A model generated the notes under the pieces. It worked only from the letters and a program-made list of their open reading frames with translations. It did no database searches and was not told where the DNA came from. Of a stretch of DNA of 64,000 bases, positions 49,640-60,329 are shown one piece after another. The stretch is from contig CAUYUJ010003669.1 in assembly GCA_963575745.1 (NCBI GenBank), positions 374,457-438,456 of the forward strand, written 5' to 3'. The stretch's first letter is position 1, and every line of letters begins with the position of its first letter. Position numbers and translations under genes: made by a program. This stretch comes from Prorocentrum cordatum. Lineage: Eukaryota; Sar; Dinophyceae; Prorocentrales; Prorocentraceae.

Positions 49640-51213
49640 CTTACCCCTTTGCCGAGATCCTGGATGGCCGAAGACGCTCGGCCCAGGGGCAAACCGAAAA
49701 GTTCGCGCCGGACAAGCCATGGAGGTATGCGACGGGGCGCCTCTTGAGGCGAAAACGTGGCGATGCAAATAACACAGGAAGAAGATCCGACACCGTATTA
49801 TAATGTAAACGACCAGGAACCACGCCGCGACTTGTGAGGTCGGCAAGCAGCGGGGCAGGGGGCGTGCAGTGCGCTCTGTCCAGTCTGGCGGCGTGTGCAA
49901 TCGTGCCATCCCGTTCTTCTCTCCTCGCGCCCTCCGACTGGGAAAGCCCCGCCCACTTCCCATATCGCTGAGCAAAGAATGCCTGAGGGGACTCGTCGCC
50001 CCTCGCCCATTCAGCGCCGTCGGCGCGAGAGCGGTCTTCCATCGCAAGAGCAACGTTCCAATCGCCAATCAGTACTGTCACGGAGTCGGCGTTGGACGGG
50101 ATAGCCTGCAATATGGGACCTGAAGCACGGAGGCACACAGCAATCGTTTCCTTCGTGTTGGGCAGATTGACGTTCGCAATCGTCGGTGGCCCCGAAGAGC
50201 CAGTAATGTGGGCGAGGAGAACGCAAACTTCGATGACAGGTGAACGCGCGCACGATGACAAGAAACGGAGAAGACGAGGACGAGCGCGAGCGACGACACC
50301 ACCAGCGTTGATAGCGTCGGGGAAAAGGGAATGACCGATACCATAACCACGTAATTCTCTGCGAAGTTCCGTAGCGTCCGCAATCTGTCCACGACGCGCC
50401 TGCGCGCAGAAGATATCAAGATCCCGGGCGCACTGGAGAAATCAGGCACATCAGATCGGCGCCTTCGCGTTTTGATTCCGCACCGCAGCAAAAGGAGCGC
50501 GAGCAATCCATGATCCGGTCGCGAGGGGGGAGGGGGGGGGGAAGGGCAGGGCCCCGACAGACTCAGAGGCCTGGCTCGTTGCATTCGAATAAGACGAAAT
50601 TCGCCGAGAAGAGGCAACGCCCGCAGCCAAAGGCACATCTGCAGATGCGAAGCGTGCAGATTCAAAAGGTGGCAAGCAGAGAGACGAAGCAGAACTGTGA
50701 GAACACGCGCTCGCTGACTCGGCGCGCGGTGAGACCATGCGACAGGAGGCGGCACCCACTGCCACGGGTTCTTCAGGGAACCGCTCAAAAGGGAGCTCCT
50801 TCGTGCAAATGCTCGACACCTTGCGTAAGAGACTCGGCTAATGGTGAAAGGACCGCATGGAACTCTGCAATATGCTCTGTGCAAAATGTGATGCTGACCT
50901 GAGGGCAGGTGGCGTCGGAGACAAGAGCAAGGTGGCCAATCAAAACCGGATCTGCTGGATTACGCAGCGCAAGGACGTCACATCCGAGCCCATTCGAGCC
51001 TGTCTCCTTGTTAAGTCCACGGACGGCGGACGAGATCGTTGTTTTGATCTTGCCCATGGCGAGAAAGAGAAGATGAGTGCCAGGCTCCGTATCACGTTTG
51101 GCTCTGGGCGAAAAAGCATGGTCGAGGATAGACAGGGTCTGGCAACTGAAGCGGCTGGTGACCACATATATTCGAGAGGAAGACTGTCGCTTGGGAGCCG
51201 TTCTGAACGGCAA
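49640..51213 (-). pseudogene. LINE apurinic-type endonuclease (remnant)
   Basis: At 50090-49950 the frame reads DSVTVLIGDWNVALAMEDRS (GDWN corresponds to the GDFN motif of the endonuclease/exonuclease/phosphatase fold), and further on TIAHAARLDRAH, resembling the S-R-I-D-R motif. The upstream part (about 51070-50850) has GCDVLALRNPADPVLIGHLA. Two frames are used. In the living element it nicks the target DNA. Confidence 0.6.
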
Positions 51214-51229
51214 GCGTTACTTTCTTAGT

Positions 51230-51970
51230 CATGTCATAAGCTTTGATGGTCGGGACGGGGCGGCCAGATGGGATCCCTGTGGCCACGAAAGCCTCTGCAG
51301 CACGTCTCAACTATGATAGCATCAATTTCCGAGTAAAACCAACAATGACAGCCCTGTGTGCACGTTCGAGGGCGGAGAGGCGAGAGCCCGCCCGCTGAAA
51401 CGAAGACCCAGTAGATGGCACGGGCGAGGTAGAGCCAGCAGTCGATAGAACTGGCGGTGGCACCGTAATCTTGTGGAGCGGCTCCCCGATGTCTTGAATG
51501 CGCTTCTGTACACCTGTCGGCGAATGAGACGGGACGCTCGAGGAGTAGTCCATGTCGTTCGGCGTCGGGGTCGACCCAATCGTACACAAACGTGAATTGA
51601 AGCTGTTCGCTTGGTCTTGCAAGGCGAGAAACTTCGCGTCGGACTCACTGGCAGAGATGGTAACTTTCATGGCTAAGGCCCCGCAGCGGCGCGATGACGT
51701 CCCAACTTCCTGTTAAAATTGGGCCACTTCTTGGTCGGTAGTGTGAACAGCCGGTGCTAAGGTACGCACCGTGTCAAGAATGGAGCCGGTCTTGCCCTCA
51801 AGGGCCTGCGCGGATGAGAGCCTTTCCTCGTTAGACCTAGGGCGGACCTCTGACGATGAAGGGTTGGGCGAGGCAATGCGGGTGGCACGGCGCTGGCGGC
51901 CATCACCGCGCGGAGGCATGGCACCTGCAGGGAGGAAAAAACGACCGTACAGTACGCGGGCCCACACCCT
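51230..51970 (-). pseudogene. LINE ORF1-like protein (remnant)
   Basis: Starts MPPRGDGRQRRATRIASPNP (about 51919) about 140 bases after the DinoSL relics. It continues LSSAQALEGKTGSILDTVRT, then after a frame change DAKFLALQDQANSFNSRL and LSALERAHRAVIVGFTRK. A basic, Ser-rich head followed by a helical part fits an ORF1 RNA-binding protein; this is inferred from position. Confidence 0.45.
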
Positions 51971-52058
51971 TGTGTGGGGTAAGGGTCAAGAAATGTCACG
52001 GCCAGACCTGCTCGGGCGAGCACCTGTGGTCTACCCTTCGGAGCTCACTATAAGCCAC

Positions 52059-52123
52059 CTTGAGCCAAATTGCTTGAGCCCAAATCGCTTGAGCCAAAAT
52101 GGCTTGAGCCAAAATGGCTAAGG
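52059..52123 (-). other. Four nested DinoSL relics in tandem
   Basis: The minus strand reads CCTTAGCCATTTTGGCTCAAG (20 of 21 bases of the DinoSL), then CCATTTTGGCTCAAG, CGATTTGGGCTCAAG and CAATTTGGCTCAAG. The innermost relic is the most diverged, the outermost the freshest. This is the pattern left by repeated cycles of trans-splicing, reverse transcription and reinsertion. Confidence 0.9.
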
Positions 52124-52139
52124 AACCCTCCAGGGGCCG

Positions 52140-52920
52140 TCTTGGGACCTTCCGGGAGCGTTCAAGATCTTTGGCGACAACCTGGGAGGGCCCAAGACGG
52201 CCGCAAGGGCGTCCAAGGGAGCCCCAAGAGCAGTCAAGTATCTGTCACACGAGCGCTCTCTCGCGTGACCGCTCTCAAGGTCCTCTGGGGCCCTCTTGGG
52301 GCCGCTGTAGTGCCGCGTCGATTAATTGTTGGAACCGTATTTGGCCGTGCGAGGGTCCTCCTGGGGCCGCTGCGGGGCCGCCTTGGAGGCCTCCTGGAGA
52401 CCTCTTGGGGGACTCTTGAGGTGGGTTGGGAAACCCTTGGGGGCCTCGTGGGCAGTGTTGGTGCGATCTTGTAGGCCTGTTAGTCTTGGACAGTCAGATA
52501 GTTTTCAAGATGAGAACGCGAAAATCCTTCAAACCATCTGGAGCACTATTGGTTTTGGCTCCTTTAGGGGCCTCGTAGTTGGCCTCGCGGGGGCCTCCTG
52601 GAGACTTCTTGGAAGCCTGTGAGGGCCTCTTGCGGGCCTCTTGGGGGGCTATCGGGGCTTTCGGTACACCTCTCTGGGCGGAGGGCTGGAATGTCCGTTC
52701 GGGGCCCCCGTCTGGACCCTCTTTGAAGTCCTCTTGGAAGCCTCTGGGGCCGTCTTGGAAACCTCTTTGGCGTCGGGGAGCCCTCACGGGGCCGTCTTGG
52801 AGCTCTCTCGGGGTGTCTTGGGGCTCTCTTGGGAGCCTGGTGGGCAGTATTGGGGCGATCTTGCAGGCCTCTTGACGGCGTCTCGGGCCGCCTTGGAGCG
52901 CTGGGAAGCCCAAAAGGCGA
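52140..52920 (+). repeat. Dispersed GGCCGTCTTGG / GGCCTCTTGGG repeat, about two copies
   Basis: Same word set as 45.7 kb. The core GGCTGGAATGTCCGTTCGGG is at about 52685. AT-rich joints (GAACGCGAAAATCCTTC, GAACGCGAACACCCTTCGAA) near 52510 and 52920 suggest copy ends. Confidence 0.6.
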
Positions 52921-53106
52921 GAACGCGAACACCCTTCGAAACATATGCAAACATAATGAAATTGTTTTTGTGGGGGGCCTCGTGGAGCCGTCCTGAGGCC
53001 TGGTGGAGGCCTCTCTGGGGCTTTCTTTTTCTCACACCGCGAAGGGGTCGAATTCGGCAGGTCGAGCCCCTCCGAGGAGCGGCAACACCGGGAGGGCGCT
53101 AGCCGC

Positions 53107-53302
53107 GCTTTTCGGGAGCGGCAAAGAGGGGGGCGTCAAAGAGGGGGGGGTGCGAATCATGACCAGCGGCATGTGCGCGGCCCGGCGGGGGGGCCGGGGA
53201 CGTAATGAAATAAGAAGAGGCGCCATGAAATCTGGGGAAATATCATGGCCCACGCCATGATATCCACCCCCCCCTAGTCATCACCCCCCTCTTTTCCGCT
53301 CC
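53107..53302. mobile_element. TIR element, family C, with 5-bp target duplication GCTTT
   Basis: Ends TCGGGAGCGGCAAAGAGGGG and (complement) TCGGGAGCGGAAAAGAGGGG. The flanks read GCTTT on both sides. The interior ATATCATGGCCCACGCCATG and GTAATGAAATAAGAAGAGGC match the copy at 38229 at most positions. Confidence 0.85.
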
Positions 53303-53304
53303 CG

Positions 53305-53560
53305 AGCTTTCCTCCGCGCCCACGGCGCTGGGGCCAGGCCGGGAAGGAACCCCTTCGGATCGGGCCTCTCCGAGCTCCCGCCCGAGAGGGGGGCGGTCTC
53401 GGCGCGCGCCGAGCGCGTCGGCGGCTGGGCCCCAGCCATCCCACCCTCCAACGCTCCTCCATCTCTCCTCCTCCTCCTCCTCCTCCTCCTCCTCCTCCTC
53501 CTCCTCCTCCTCATCCTCTGCGAGGGCGGAGCTTGCTTCTGGCATCGCCATCAGTCTCAT
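53305..53560 (-). other. Possible exon next to the family C element; (CTC)n at 53466-53515
   Basis: The minus strand reads WGPAADALGARRDRPPLGRE directly beside the element; a CTC run (GAG in sense) gives poly-Glu. There is no recognised family and the splice sites are weak. Confidence 0.25.
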
Positions 53561-53819
53561 GAGTAGGGGCCGTGCCCTCGTCTTGCAAGGCGCACGTGCG
53601 CAATTTTGGCTGCACTGCCTGGCGGCCTATGCGCCACGCGTGGGCTCAGTCTGCCCCGGTGCCACGACTTTGGGCCCAGCGCCGTCACGGAGAGAAGCGC
53701 CGGCAGGAACCGAGACCGCCGACGACATGGCCGCCCCTTTCCCTGAACAAGTGCCAGCCGACAGACATCTGCAGGACGGGGCCAGTAGCTTGGAAGCCAC
53801 AAAGCCGCTGTGAAGCGGA

Positions 53820-54245
53820 CATGAAGAATGGATTGTCAGAACGCACGCGCTGTCACGCTGGCTGGCGGAGCACGTGCGGGAGGAGCGAGGAAAGACGGAG
53901 GAACGCACCCGCTGTCACGCTGGCTGGCGGAGCACGTGCAGAAGGGAATAGGAATGCCCGAGGACTGAGAGCAACTTACCTTGAAACAAACTTTGCTCAC
54001 TGTTACGCCAGGTGGCGGAGCACTTCCAGGAAGAACGAGAAATGACGGAGGAAGGAGAGAGAACTGCCTGAAAATGGCATGCGTGCGCTGTCAAGCCAGC
54101 TGGCGGAGCACGTGAAGGACGAACGAGGGGTAACGGACCACGGAGGTAAAACTGCCTTGAAACAGCATGCACGCGCTGTCACGCCCACTGGTGGAGCACG
54201 TGCGGAAGGGACGAGGAGCGACAGAGGCTGGATGCGTAAGGACAT
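53820..54245. repeat. Diverged ~85-bp tandem repeat, five copies
   Basis: CGCTGTCACGCTGGCTGGCG followed by GAGCACGTGCGGAAGG recurs at about 53845, 53910, 54010, 54085 and 54170. Confidence 0.7.
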
Positions 54246-54689
54246 GCTGCAAATAGTCAGGCAAACTGGTGCGGCTCGACACCCTTATGCGCTACGGCAC
54301 TGTCGCGAAACAGTGCAGTGTTTCGCGACGTTGCTGTAAAACGCGCGCCTGTTCTGCGGCAGAGCAGCACCCAAAAGTAAAAAAAACCCTCTCCCCCTCC
54401 ATCCCATGCCCCCAACACCTCTAGCTCCCATCCCCCTCTCCTCGCAGGCGGATGCACTCTTGAAGCTTCCTCAACACCAGACCGGTCGCTCCGCGCCGGC
54501 GTGGAAATCGGCCTGCCTGGTATTTCCGAAGAGCTCAGACGGGGCTTCGGCGTGCTTGACGCTGACCTGCGCAACTGTTGCCCCCCATTCTTCCCACCCC
54601 CCTCCTCCACCCAACCTCCCCAGCCCCCTCATAAAGCCGCGCCTGAACTTATACAGCTTCCGTGCGGGGTCTTAGAAAGAATAACCCAC

Positions 54690-54890
54690 CGGCGGATGTG
54701 GACCTTGTCAGCTTGCGATCGCTGTCAGGCGTTGCAAGTGTGGACCCTACAAGCGGACACTTACACTCTGATTTGGAGGTCGCTGTCAGATTTGGTGGTC
54801 GTGAACCCTACTAGCGTGCGTGAACCTTCTCTGCCTGAGGTCGCTGTCCGACGCGGCGGCTGTGACGCTGCCAGCGGATGCGGGCCAGTC
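54690..54890. repeat. Diverged ~57-bp repeat
   Basis: GTGGACC/GTGAACC, CGCTGTCAG and GCGGACACT/GCGTGCGT words repeat three to four times. Confidence 0.5.
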
Positions 54891-55370
54891 TGAAGTCATC
54901 GGGAACCACTAAGCCGATCCCTCGCGTATGTGATGGCAATTGTTTGTCCCAGCGAGCACGCTGTCAACAAGACTAGATGCGCGAAGCCTCTGACCCACGA
55001 TGGCGCACTGGCGCACGCACGCGTGAAGTATATCATAAATGTTGAGAAGATGATGGCAAGGGCAGCCGACGAGAGGTACCCAATCAACCCTATCCCCATC
55101 AATCGAGGTTCGCGCGACCAAACCCAGCATCGTACCACTCGTTCGGGTCTCCCCAAGTGCCCGCTGCGCCGTGCAAGTGCGGTAGCATTCGATAATGCCG
55201 CTTGGTGGAAGCGGCGGATGCTCCGTGCGCGCGCTTGATCAACTGCCGCTGGCAAGCCTAGGATGGCGGGCCGCTGGCGACTCACATGATCAGGTGGCGC
55301 CTCTGCCTCATGGCTGGCCCTGGGAAGGCCTGCGCCCCCTGCTGCCTGGCCTGACGCTGGCAGGAACCGG
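54890..55370. other. No recognised gene
   Basis: Downstream (gene sense) of the Mei2-like stop codon. A hydrophobic minus-strand frame (ALAIIFSTFMIYFTRAC, about 55050) is open but unrecognised. Confidence 0.35.
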
Positions 55371-55374
55371 CCGT

Positions 55375-55873
55375 CTACAGCATTGCAGGCTTGGGGGACT
55401 GCAGGACGCGGCGCTTGCCCGCGGACGTCTGTGGACGAGCGCCCGAAGAGGCCGAGAAGAACCTGCCCGGCGGCATCGGCAGCGCTGTCTGCGGGCCGGC
55501 TCCCCTCGCGAGGCCACCGAATTGCGGCGGCGCTGCTGGGGGCCCAGTGGCTGGCGGGGCAGCAGGCGGTGACGTTGCCAGGATGCAGGGGTCGGGGTCG
55601 CTCTTGCTGATAGCGAGTCGGCGGACATTGGGCTTCGGAATGGCCCCAGCGGCCTGCAGCATCGCCATGTTGGCCTCGTGCCCCTGGATGCGCGCAGCAG
55701 TCACCTGCAAGGAGCGGCTGTCGGGATGGTCTGGGAATCGCTGGCTCCCGTGCCACATGCTCTTGAAGCACATCGCAGCGGTCGGAGTCTTGTTCACGAA
55801 CAGGTACCCCTTGTTGTGGCTGGAGTCGAAGTCGCACGGCAGGTAGCAGAAATCAGAAGTGCCCTTGACACAC
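55375..55873 (-). CDS. Mei2-like RNA-binding protein, C-terminal exon
   Basis: Acceptor TATCAGCAG|G; 499 nt to a TAG-type stop at 55377-55375. It encodes CVKGTSDFCYLPCDFDSSHN, KGYLFVNKTPTAAMCFKSMW and VTAARIQGHEANMAMLQ. (Y/C)LP-x-DF-x5-N-x-GY-(A/L)FVN and ARIQG-x-x-AN...LQ are diagnostic of the Mei2-type C-terminal RRM, which binds RNA in meiosis or development regulators. After the RRM comes a Pro/Ala-rich tail. The first RRM strand is in the exon at 57480-57983; the phases match exactly (AG|G). Dinoflagellates have many Mei2-like genes; the target RNA is unknown. Confidence 0.75.
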
Positions 55874-55879
55874 CTGCTG

Positions 55880-56260
55880 ATAGCAAGCCACCTTAACTCT
55901 GGAATGGTGCTAGAAGAAGGTCCAAACCGAGGTCCACCTCGATGACCCTACGTGAAAATTGAGCTATCGGGGGGCCGCCCCGTTCTCCATGCGCAAGTGG
56001 GTCCTCGACAAAGCGTCGGACCAGATGTGAAACGTAAAAAGAATTCCACCCGCTCGTCGAACGAGAAGCCGATGGAACGCGTCGACCTCAAACGATCTTA
56101 GCCCCGCCCGGGGCGGCCTTGAAAGAGAGACATCGTTCGACGCAGCCCAAACCCTTGATCCGCCAGGGAACGGGGGGCCAGGCGCCCCGCTTAGGGGGCA
56201 GCCACTTCATGCGCCTCAGGAGAGCTGGTAACGTGGCCGCCAAACTCTCCCGGCGTCACC
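55880..56260. other. 3' part of the intron splitting the Mei2-like RRM
   Basis: Intron DNA between the acidic-repeat ORF and the acceptor at 55874; no feature was recognised. Confidence 0.5.
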
Positions 56261-56261
56261 G

Positions 56262-57465
56262 TCACGATGAGGGCTGGGCGCCAGCTCGCCGCCGGCGCCG
56301 CGGCCGCTGTGTACGCCGTGTGGCGGCGCGCCGGCTTTGGTCCGGTGGGTCGGCTGCCTTCGCCGCTGGGAGGTGGCTCGTGGTGGCCACCTTCGACCAA
56401 TCGCGCGTGTGCACCTGCTCCCACTCCTCGTCATGCTCGCTCGGGGAATCCTCGAGGTCGGCCCACGCCACTCTCAAGGGGACCTTCCGGGCGCCGTTCT
56501 CGACAGCGACCTCGTGGGACTCGTCGGCCAGCTTGGCCGCGAAGAAGTCGTCGTCGAGCTCGGAAAGAACTCTCGCTCCGGCCAGTGCGGCCTCATATAC
56601 CGCGTCGGCATCGACGTCGTCATCCTGCTCCTCGGCTTCGTTGGCGGAGCCGTCCGCGTCAATGCCAAGATGTGCCCTCGCTTCGGCCAGCTTGGCCGCG
56701 ACGGCGTCGTCGTCCTCGTCCACTAGGTCCTGCTCCTCGGCTTCGCTGGCAGAGTCGTCAGCGTCAATGCCAAGTTGTGCCCTCGCTTCGAACAGGGAGA
56801 TCTGATGTTCAGGGTCCTGCTCCTCGGCCTCGCTGGGGGGAATCGTCAATCCCGAGAAAGGCCTTCGTGTTGAGCAGGGTGATCTGCTCCTCTGGGTCCT
56901 GCTCCTTGGCCACGCTGGCGGAGTCGTCGGCGTCAATCCCGAGAAGAGCCCTCGCTTTCAGCATGGCCTGGGCCTCGATAGCGAAGAAGGTGTCCAGATC
57001 GTCCACATTCAGCTCGGCGTCGCCAGTCGGCCCGAGGATAGTCTTGCAAAGGGACAGTCGGCTTCGCCAGTCGCCAGGTAGCTCCGCAAGCAAGAGGTTC
57101 AATTCGCAGTACTCCTCGTAGTACTCGCTTGGACCATGCTGGGTAGCATCGCTTCCACGTGCCTCAGGCAGAGGGTCGATTGTGGTAATGGCGGGGAGCA
57201 CCTGCTGGACCTGTTTCCCCCTGGGTCCTGCAGCGGTGCTCGGGCCGCTTCGATGGCCCCCTCCCCAAAGGGGGTCCCGCACTTCGGGGTTGCCGGATGC
57301 CGAGAGCCGGCCCGACGGCATTGGGTGGCGCCGAGCTGCGCCCTCGCCCTCTTGGGCGCGTTTGACCACTAGGTTCGCCTCGCTGCTGGAGCTCAACGAC
57401 CCGACGCGCCCGAGCTCCGCCAGGAAGGGGAGCAGGAGGGTGTGGTCTTCTGCGTCAGGAAGTGC
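56262..57465 (-). CDS. Acidic-repeat coding-like ORF inside the Mei2-like intron
   Basis: The minus strand stays open from LPDAEDHTLLLPFLAELGRV (about 57465) through NLVVKRAQEGEGAARRH, EYYEEYCELNLLLAELPGDW and four repeats of the type LGIDADDSAS-x-A-x-EQD (about 56950-56620). It ends in an acidic then basic tail (SEHDEEWEQVHTRDWSKVAT). A one-base slip at a C run near 56835 breaks the frame in mid repeat. The ORF has the strand of the host gene and lies wholly between the donor and acceptor of the split RRM. It may be a nested or retroposed gene, or an alternative exon set. No family was recognised. Confidence 0.45.
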
Positions 57466-57479
57466 CCTTGAAGCCAGAC

Positions 57480-57983
57480 CTGCCCGGCTCGCTCACCGCC
57501 TCGGCCTGCCTGCACCTGACCGGCATGTTGCGCACCATCACCGTGGTCATGCTCGCGGGGCCCCTCCTGCCCGCGAGGTCCTTTTGACCACGGCTGGCTC
57601 CGACCACTCGCCCCTTGCGGCCCCGACCGCGTGGGGCCCTGCGCGGCGGCGGGCAGCCGCTGCGGCTCCCCCGCTGCGGCTCCGAGCCCTGCGGCGCCCG
57701 GGGCCCCTCTGGCGCACGGGGGCCCCCGCCGCCGCCCGCCAGCGGAGGCCCGTGCTGTGTGCCCGCGGCCCGGCGCCGGCTGTCGCGGACCGCGGTGTAG
57801 CCGCCGAAGTCGCCGTCGGTGTCGGAATCTCGGTGCCCACGTTGGAGGGGGGACTCGGTGATCCCGTCGCACGGCTCCTCGCCCGTCGCGGCCTTCGTGG
57901 CGAACTGTTCGCGGGGCACTGGCGACGGCAAGAGCCAGCGCGAAGCGCGATCTGCCAGCGTGATCTCGAGGGGCGCGCGCGTC
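57480..57983 (-). CDS. Mei2-like RNA-binding protein, exon with first RRM strand
   Basis: Acceptor GGCTCTTCAG|G; 504 nt. Reads ATGEEPCDGITESPLQ, HRDSDTDGDFGGYTAVRDSR, a Pro/Arg/Gly-rich linker, then MTTVMVRNMPVRCRQAEAVS and EPG with a GT donor (GGGCAG|GTCTGG). TTVMVRNMP is the first beta strand of the Mei2-type RRM (family form TT-x-M-x-(R/K)-N-x-P). The following helix is short compared with canonical members. Upstream exons were not identified; 58.0-58.35 kb is repeat. Confidence 0.65.
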
Positions 57984-58024
57984 CTGAAGAGCCAGAGCTG
58001 GAGCCAACACGGCTACGGAAAAGG

Positions 58025-58355
58025 TCTCCCTGGGGTTTCTTGGAAGCCTCTGCGGGCCTCTTGGGGGGTTCTTGGGGGTTTCTCCGAGCTTCCTGGGGGC
58101 CTCTCGGGGCCGAGGGCTCGAAATGTCCGTTCGGGGCCCCCGTCGTCTTTCGAATCGTTTTGGACGCATCTTGGGCCGTGTTCGGCGCCTCTTCGGCCGT
58201 CTTGGAACCCTCCTACGGCCGTCTTGGAGCTCTCTCGGGGCGTCTTGGGGCTCTCTTGGGAGCCTCTTAGGCAATATTCGGGCGTCCTTGGCGGCGTCTC
58301 GGGCCGCATGGGACCGTTGGGAAGCCGAAGAGGCTAGAAACCCGATGTCCATCAT
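58025..58355 (+). repeat. Dispersed GGCCGTCTTGG / GGCCTCTTGGG repeat
   Basis: Core GGCTCGAAATGTCCGTTCGG at about 58115-58134, followed by GGCCCCCGTC as at 52.7 kb. Confidence 0.65.
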
Positions 58356-58439
58356 TACCCAAGATACATGAACGACTTTTGCCTCCTGAAAAACCTCGTG
58401 GAGGCTCTTAGAGGGAGACATACATGTTAATATATCATA

Positions 58440-58510
58440 GAAAGGGGAGAGCGAGATAAAGGGAGAGAGAGTGATAACGAGTAAGAGGGGAGAGAGAGAG
58501 AGAGAGAGAC

Positions 58511-58543
<33 letters not shown>

Positions 58544-58550
58544 AAGGAGG
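58440..58550. repeat. (GA)n with (TA)n insert
   Basis: GAGAGAGAGA runs on both sides of ATATATATATATA at 58510-58525. Confidence 0.85.
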
Positions 58551-58854
58551 TGTGTCAAGTTTGTGGACATATTCGGAGGTATGTAATGGATCCCTCCTGC
58601 CTATCGGCCCTCTGGATTACTGACACCATGTCTACCTTTCGACCTACACCTTTAGGCTAAACAATGCTTTCCAAGGCTTTCCAAGGTTGCCTGGTATCCA
58701 CGGGAAAAGTCAGTCTCAGAGATAGGAGAGAAAGCATTTCACGGGCGCTTGTCTTGGGAATATTCGGCGGCGCGTTTCGAACCGCAGGGTGGCCCCCCAA
58801 CAAAAATTCGGCGCCGTCGACCAAAACCAGGGGGACTCCCCTCCCTCCCGAACC

Positions 58855-59660
58855 ACCGCCCCCCCCCCCCCCCCCCCCCCTCCAAAGGGGGGGGGGTCAA
58901 ACCCCCTCCCGTCTCTCCGGCGCCGGCGCCGGCGGCCGCCAGCAGCGCCGACGGCGGGGACGCAGCGACGATGACCAGAGGCAGCCTAAGTTGGAAGGGG
59001 GGGGGGTGAATCCAACCCCCTCCCAACCCCCCTGGCGCCCGCGCCGGCGCTGGCGGCGGCCAGCAGCGCCGAAGCTGTCGCCGGCGACGGCGGGGACGCA
59101 GCGACGATAACCACCACCACCACCACCACCACCACCACCACCACCACTACCACCACCACCCACCACCAACACCACCACCACCACCAACCCACCACACAAC
59201 CACCACCACCACAGCCCACCACAAACCACCACCACTACCACCACCACCACAACTCACCATCACCACCACCACCACAAAAACCCACCACCACTACCACAAC
59301 CACGACCACAATCTACTTCGCCATCACCACCACCGCCACAACCACCACCGCTACCAGCATCACAACCCACCACCACCACCATCACCACAAACCACCACCA
59401 CCACAAACCACCACCACTACCACCCCACAAACCACCGCCACCACCACAACCCACCACCACCACCACAAACCACCACCACACCACCACCAAACCACCACCA
59501 CCAGCATCACCACAACCCACCACCACCACCACCACCATGAACCACCACCACCACAACCACCACCACCACAACAAACCACCACACCACCACCACCACAACC
59601 ACCACAACCGCCACCATCACCACCGTCACCACCACCACCACAACCCGCCACGCGCCGGCG
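58855..59660. repeat. C/G homopolymers and (CCA)n repeat
   Basis: Poly(C) at 58858-58880, poly(G) at 58888-58900 and 58997-59006. CCA triplets dominate 59108-59640. GGGGACGCAGCGACGAT occurs at about 58957 and 59093. Confidence 0.85.
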
Positions 59661-60320
59661 CGTGGCGCCAGCCCAGAAAACGAAATCGTCGTCCCCGCCG
59701 CCGCCGCCGCCAGCCGAGGAGAGGGATAGAGGAGAGGTGGGGGGGGGGGTCGAAAACCCCCCCGCCTCCATCCAGAGGGGGGGGGGTCCGGTTCGGTTCC
59801 ACCCCCCCCCCCTCCAGACGACCACGGAACGCGCTCTTTCAGAGATAGTGTTTCAGCTCGTGGACACCAGAAATGCGCGGTCGTGCAGTCGGTCCTAGGC
59901 GAGGAATTATGTCGAGGACCCCTGGTGCACGTATTCCTGGCACGACACACACCTGATATTGCCCCCCGCCTACTGCGGGTATAGTAGCGGGCAACATGAC
60001 ACGACAACGACGCCTTCTTAACTTGAGGGGTGAATCCTGAAACCCTTTCCGCCGCATCCATGATTCGTTCCCCCTGGCTCAGCCAATTCAGATAATCTCC
60101 AGCTGCTTGGAAGGAGCGCGCGCAAAATACAGCAGCATTACACCACGTGTCCAATCTTTCCCTGCTCACAAACACTCGGGGGCAACTGGCTGGTCACCAT
60201 TCTTGCAGCACGCGGCTCGATTTCTATGACGCCTGAATCTACACGGCGATTGAAGGATCGAGAGCAAAAAATGCTAGACATTGCAGAAGACTGAAGTCCT
60301 CGTTCCGGGGTTCCAAAACC
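59660..60320. other. Mixed stretch with a coding-like minus-strand frame
   Basis: At about 60175-59990 the minus strand reads FVSRERLDTWCNAAVFCARS and LSQGERIMDAAERVSGFTPQ. It is plausible protein but unrecognised and without firm splice sites. C/G runs lie at 59735-59815. Confidence 0.3.
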
Positions 60321-60329
60321 CAGGGGGGC

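Larger units (their letters stand above)
46690..52123 (-). mobile_element. LINE retroelement, near full length, frame-broken, with nested DinoSL relics at its 5' end
   Basis: The minus strand shows the order of a LINE: DinoSL relics (52123-52059), ORF1-like region (about 51970-51230), endonuclease (about 51200-49640), linker, reverse transcriptase (about 48616-47880), a further helical domain (about 47850-47300) and a Cys/His-containing tail (about 47200-46930), then a pyrimidine-rich 3' end. Every domain is interrupted by frame changes or stops, and a ~195-bp direct duplication (48836-49072) sits between linker and RT. It is a dead copy of an element whose mRNA had been trans-spliced. The 3' boundary is approximate; no poly(A) tail was seen. 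Confidence 0.75.

Noticed and set aside
59108-59830. His-, Val- and Trp-rich ORFs
   Set aside because: Translations of the CCA triplet repeat and C/G homopolymers.
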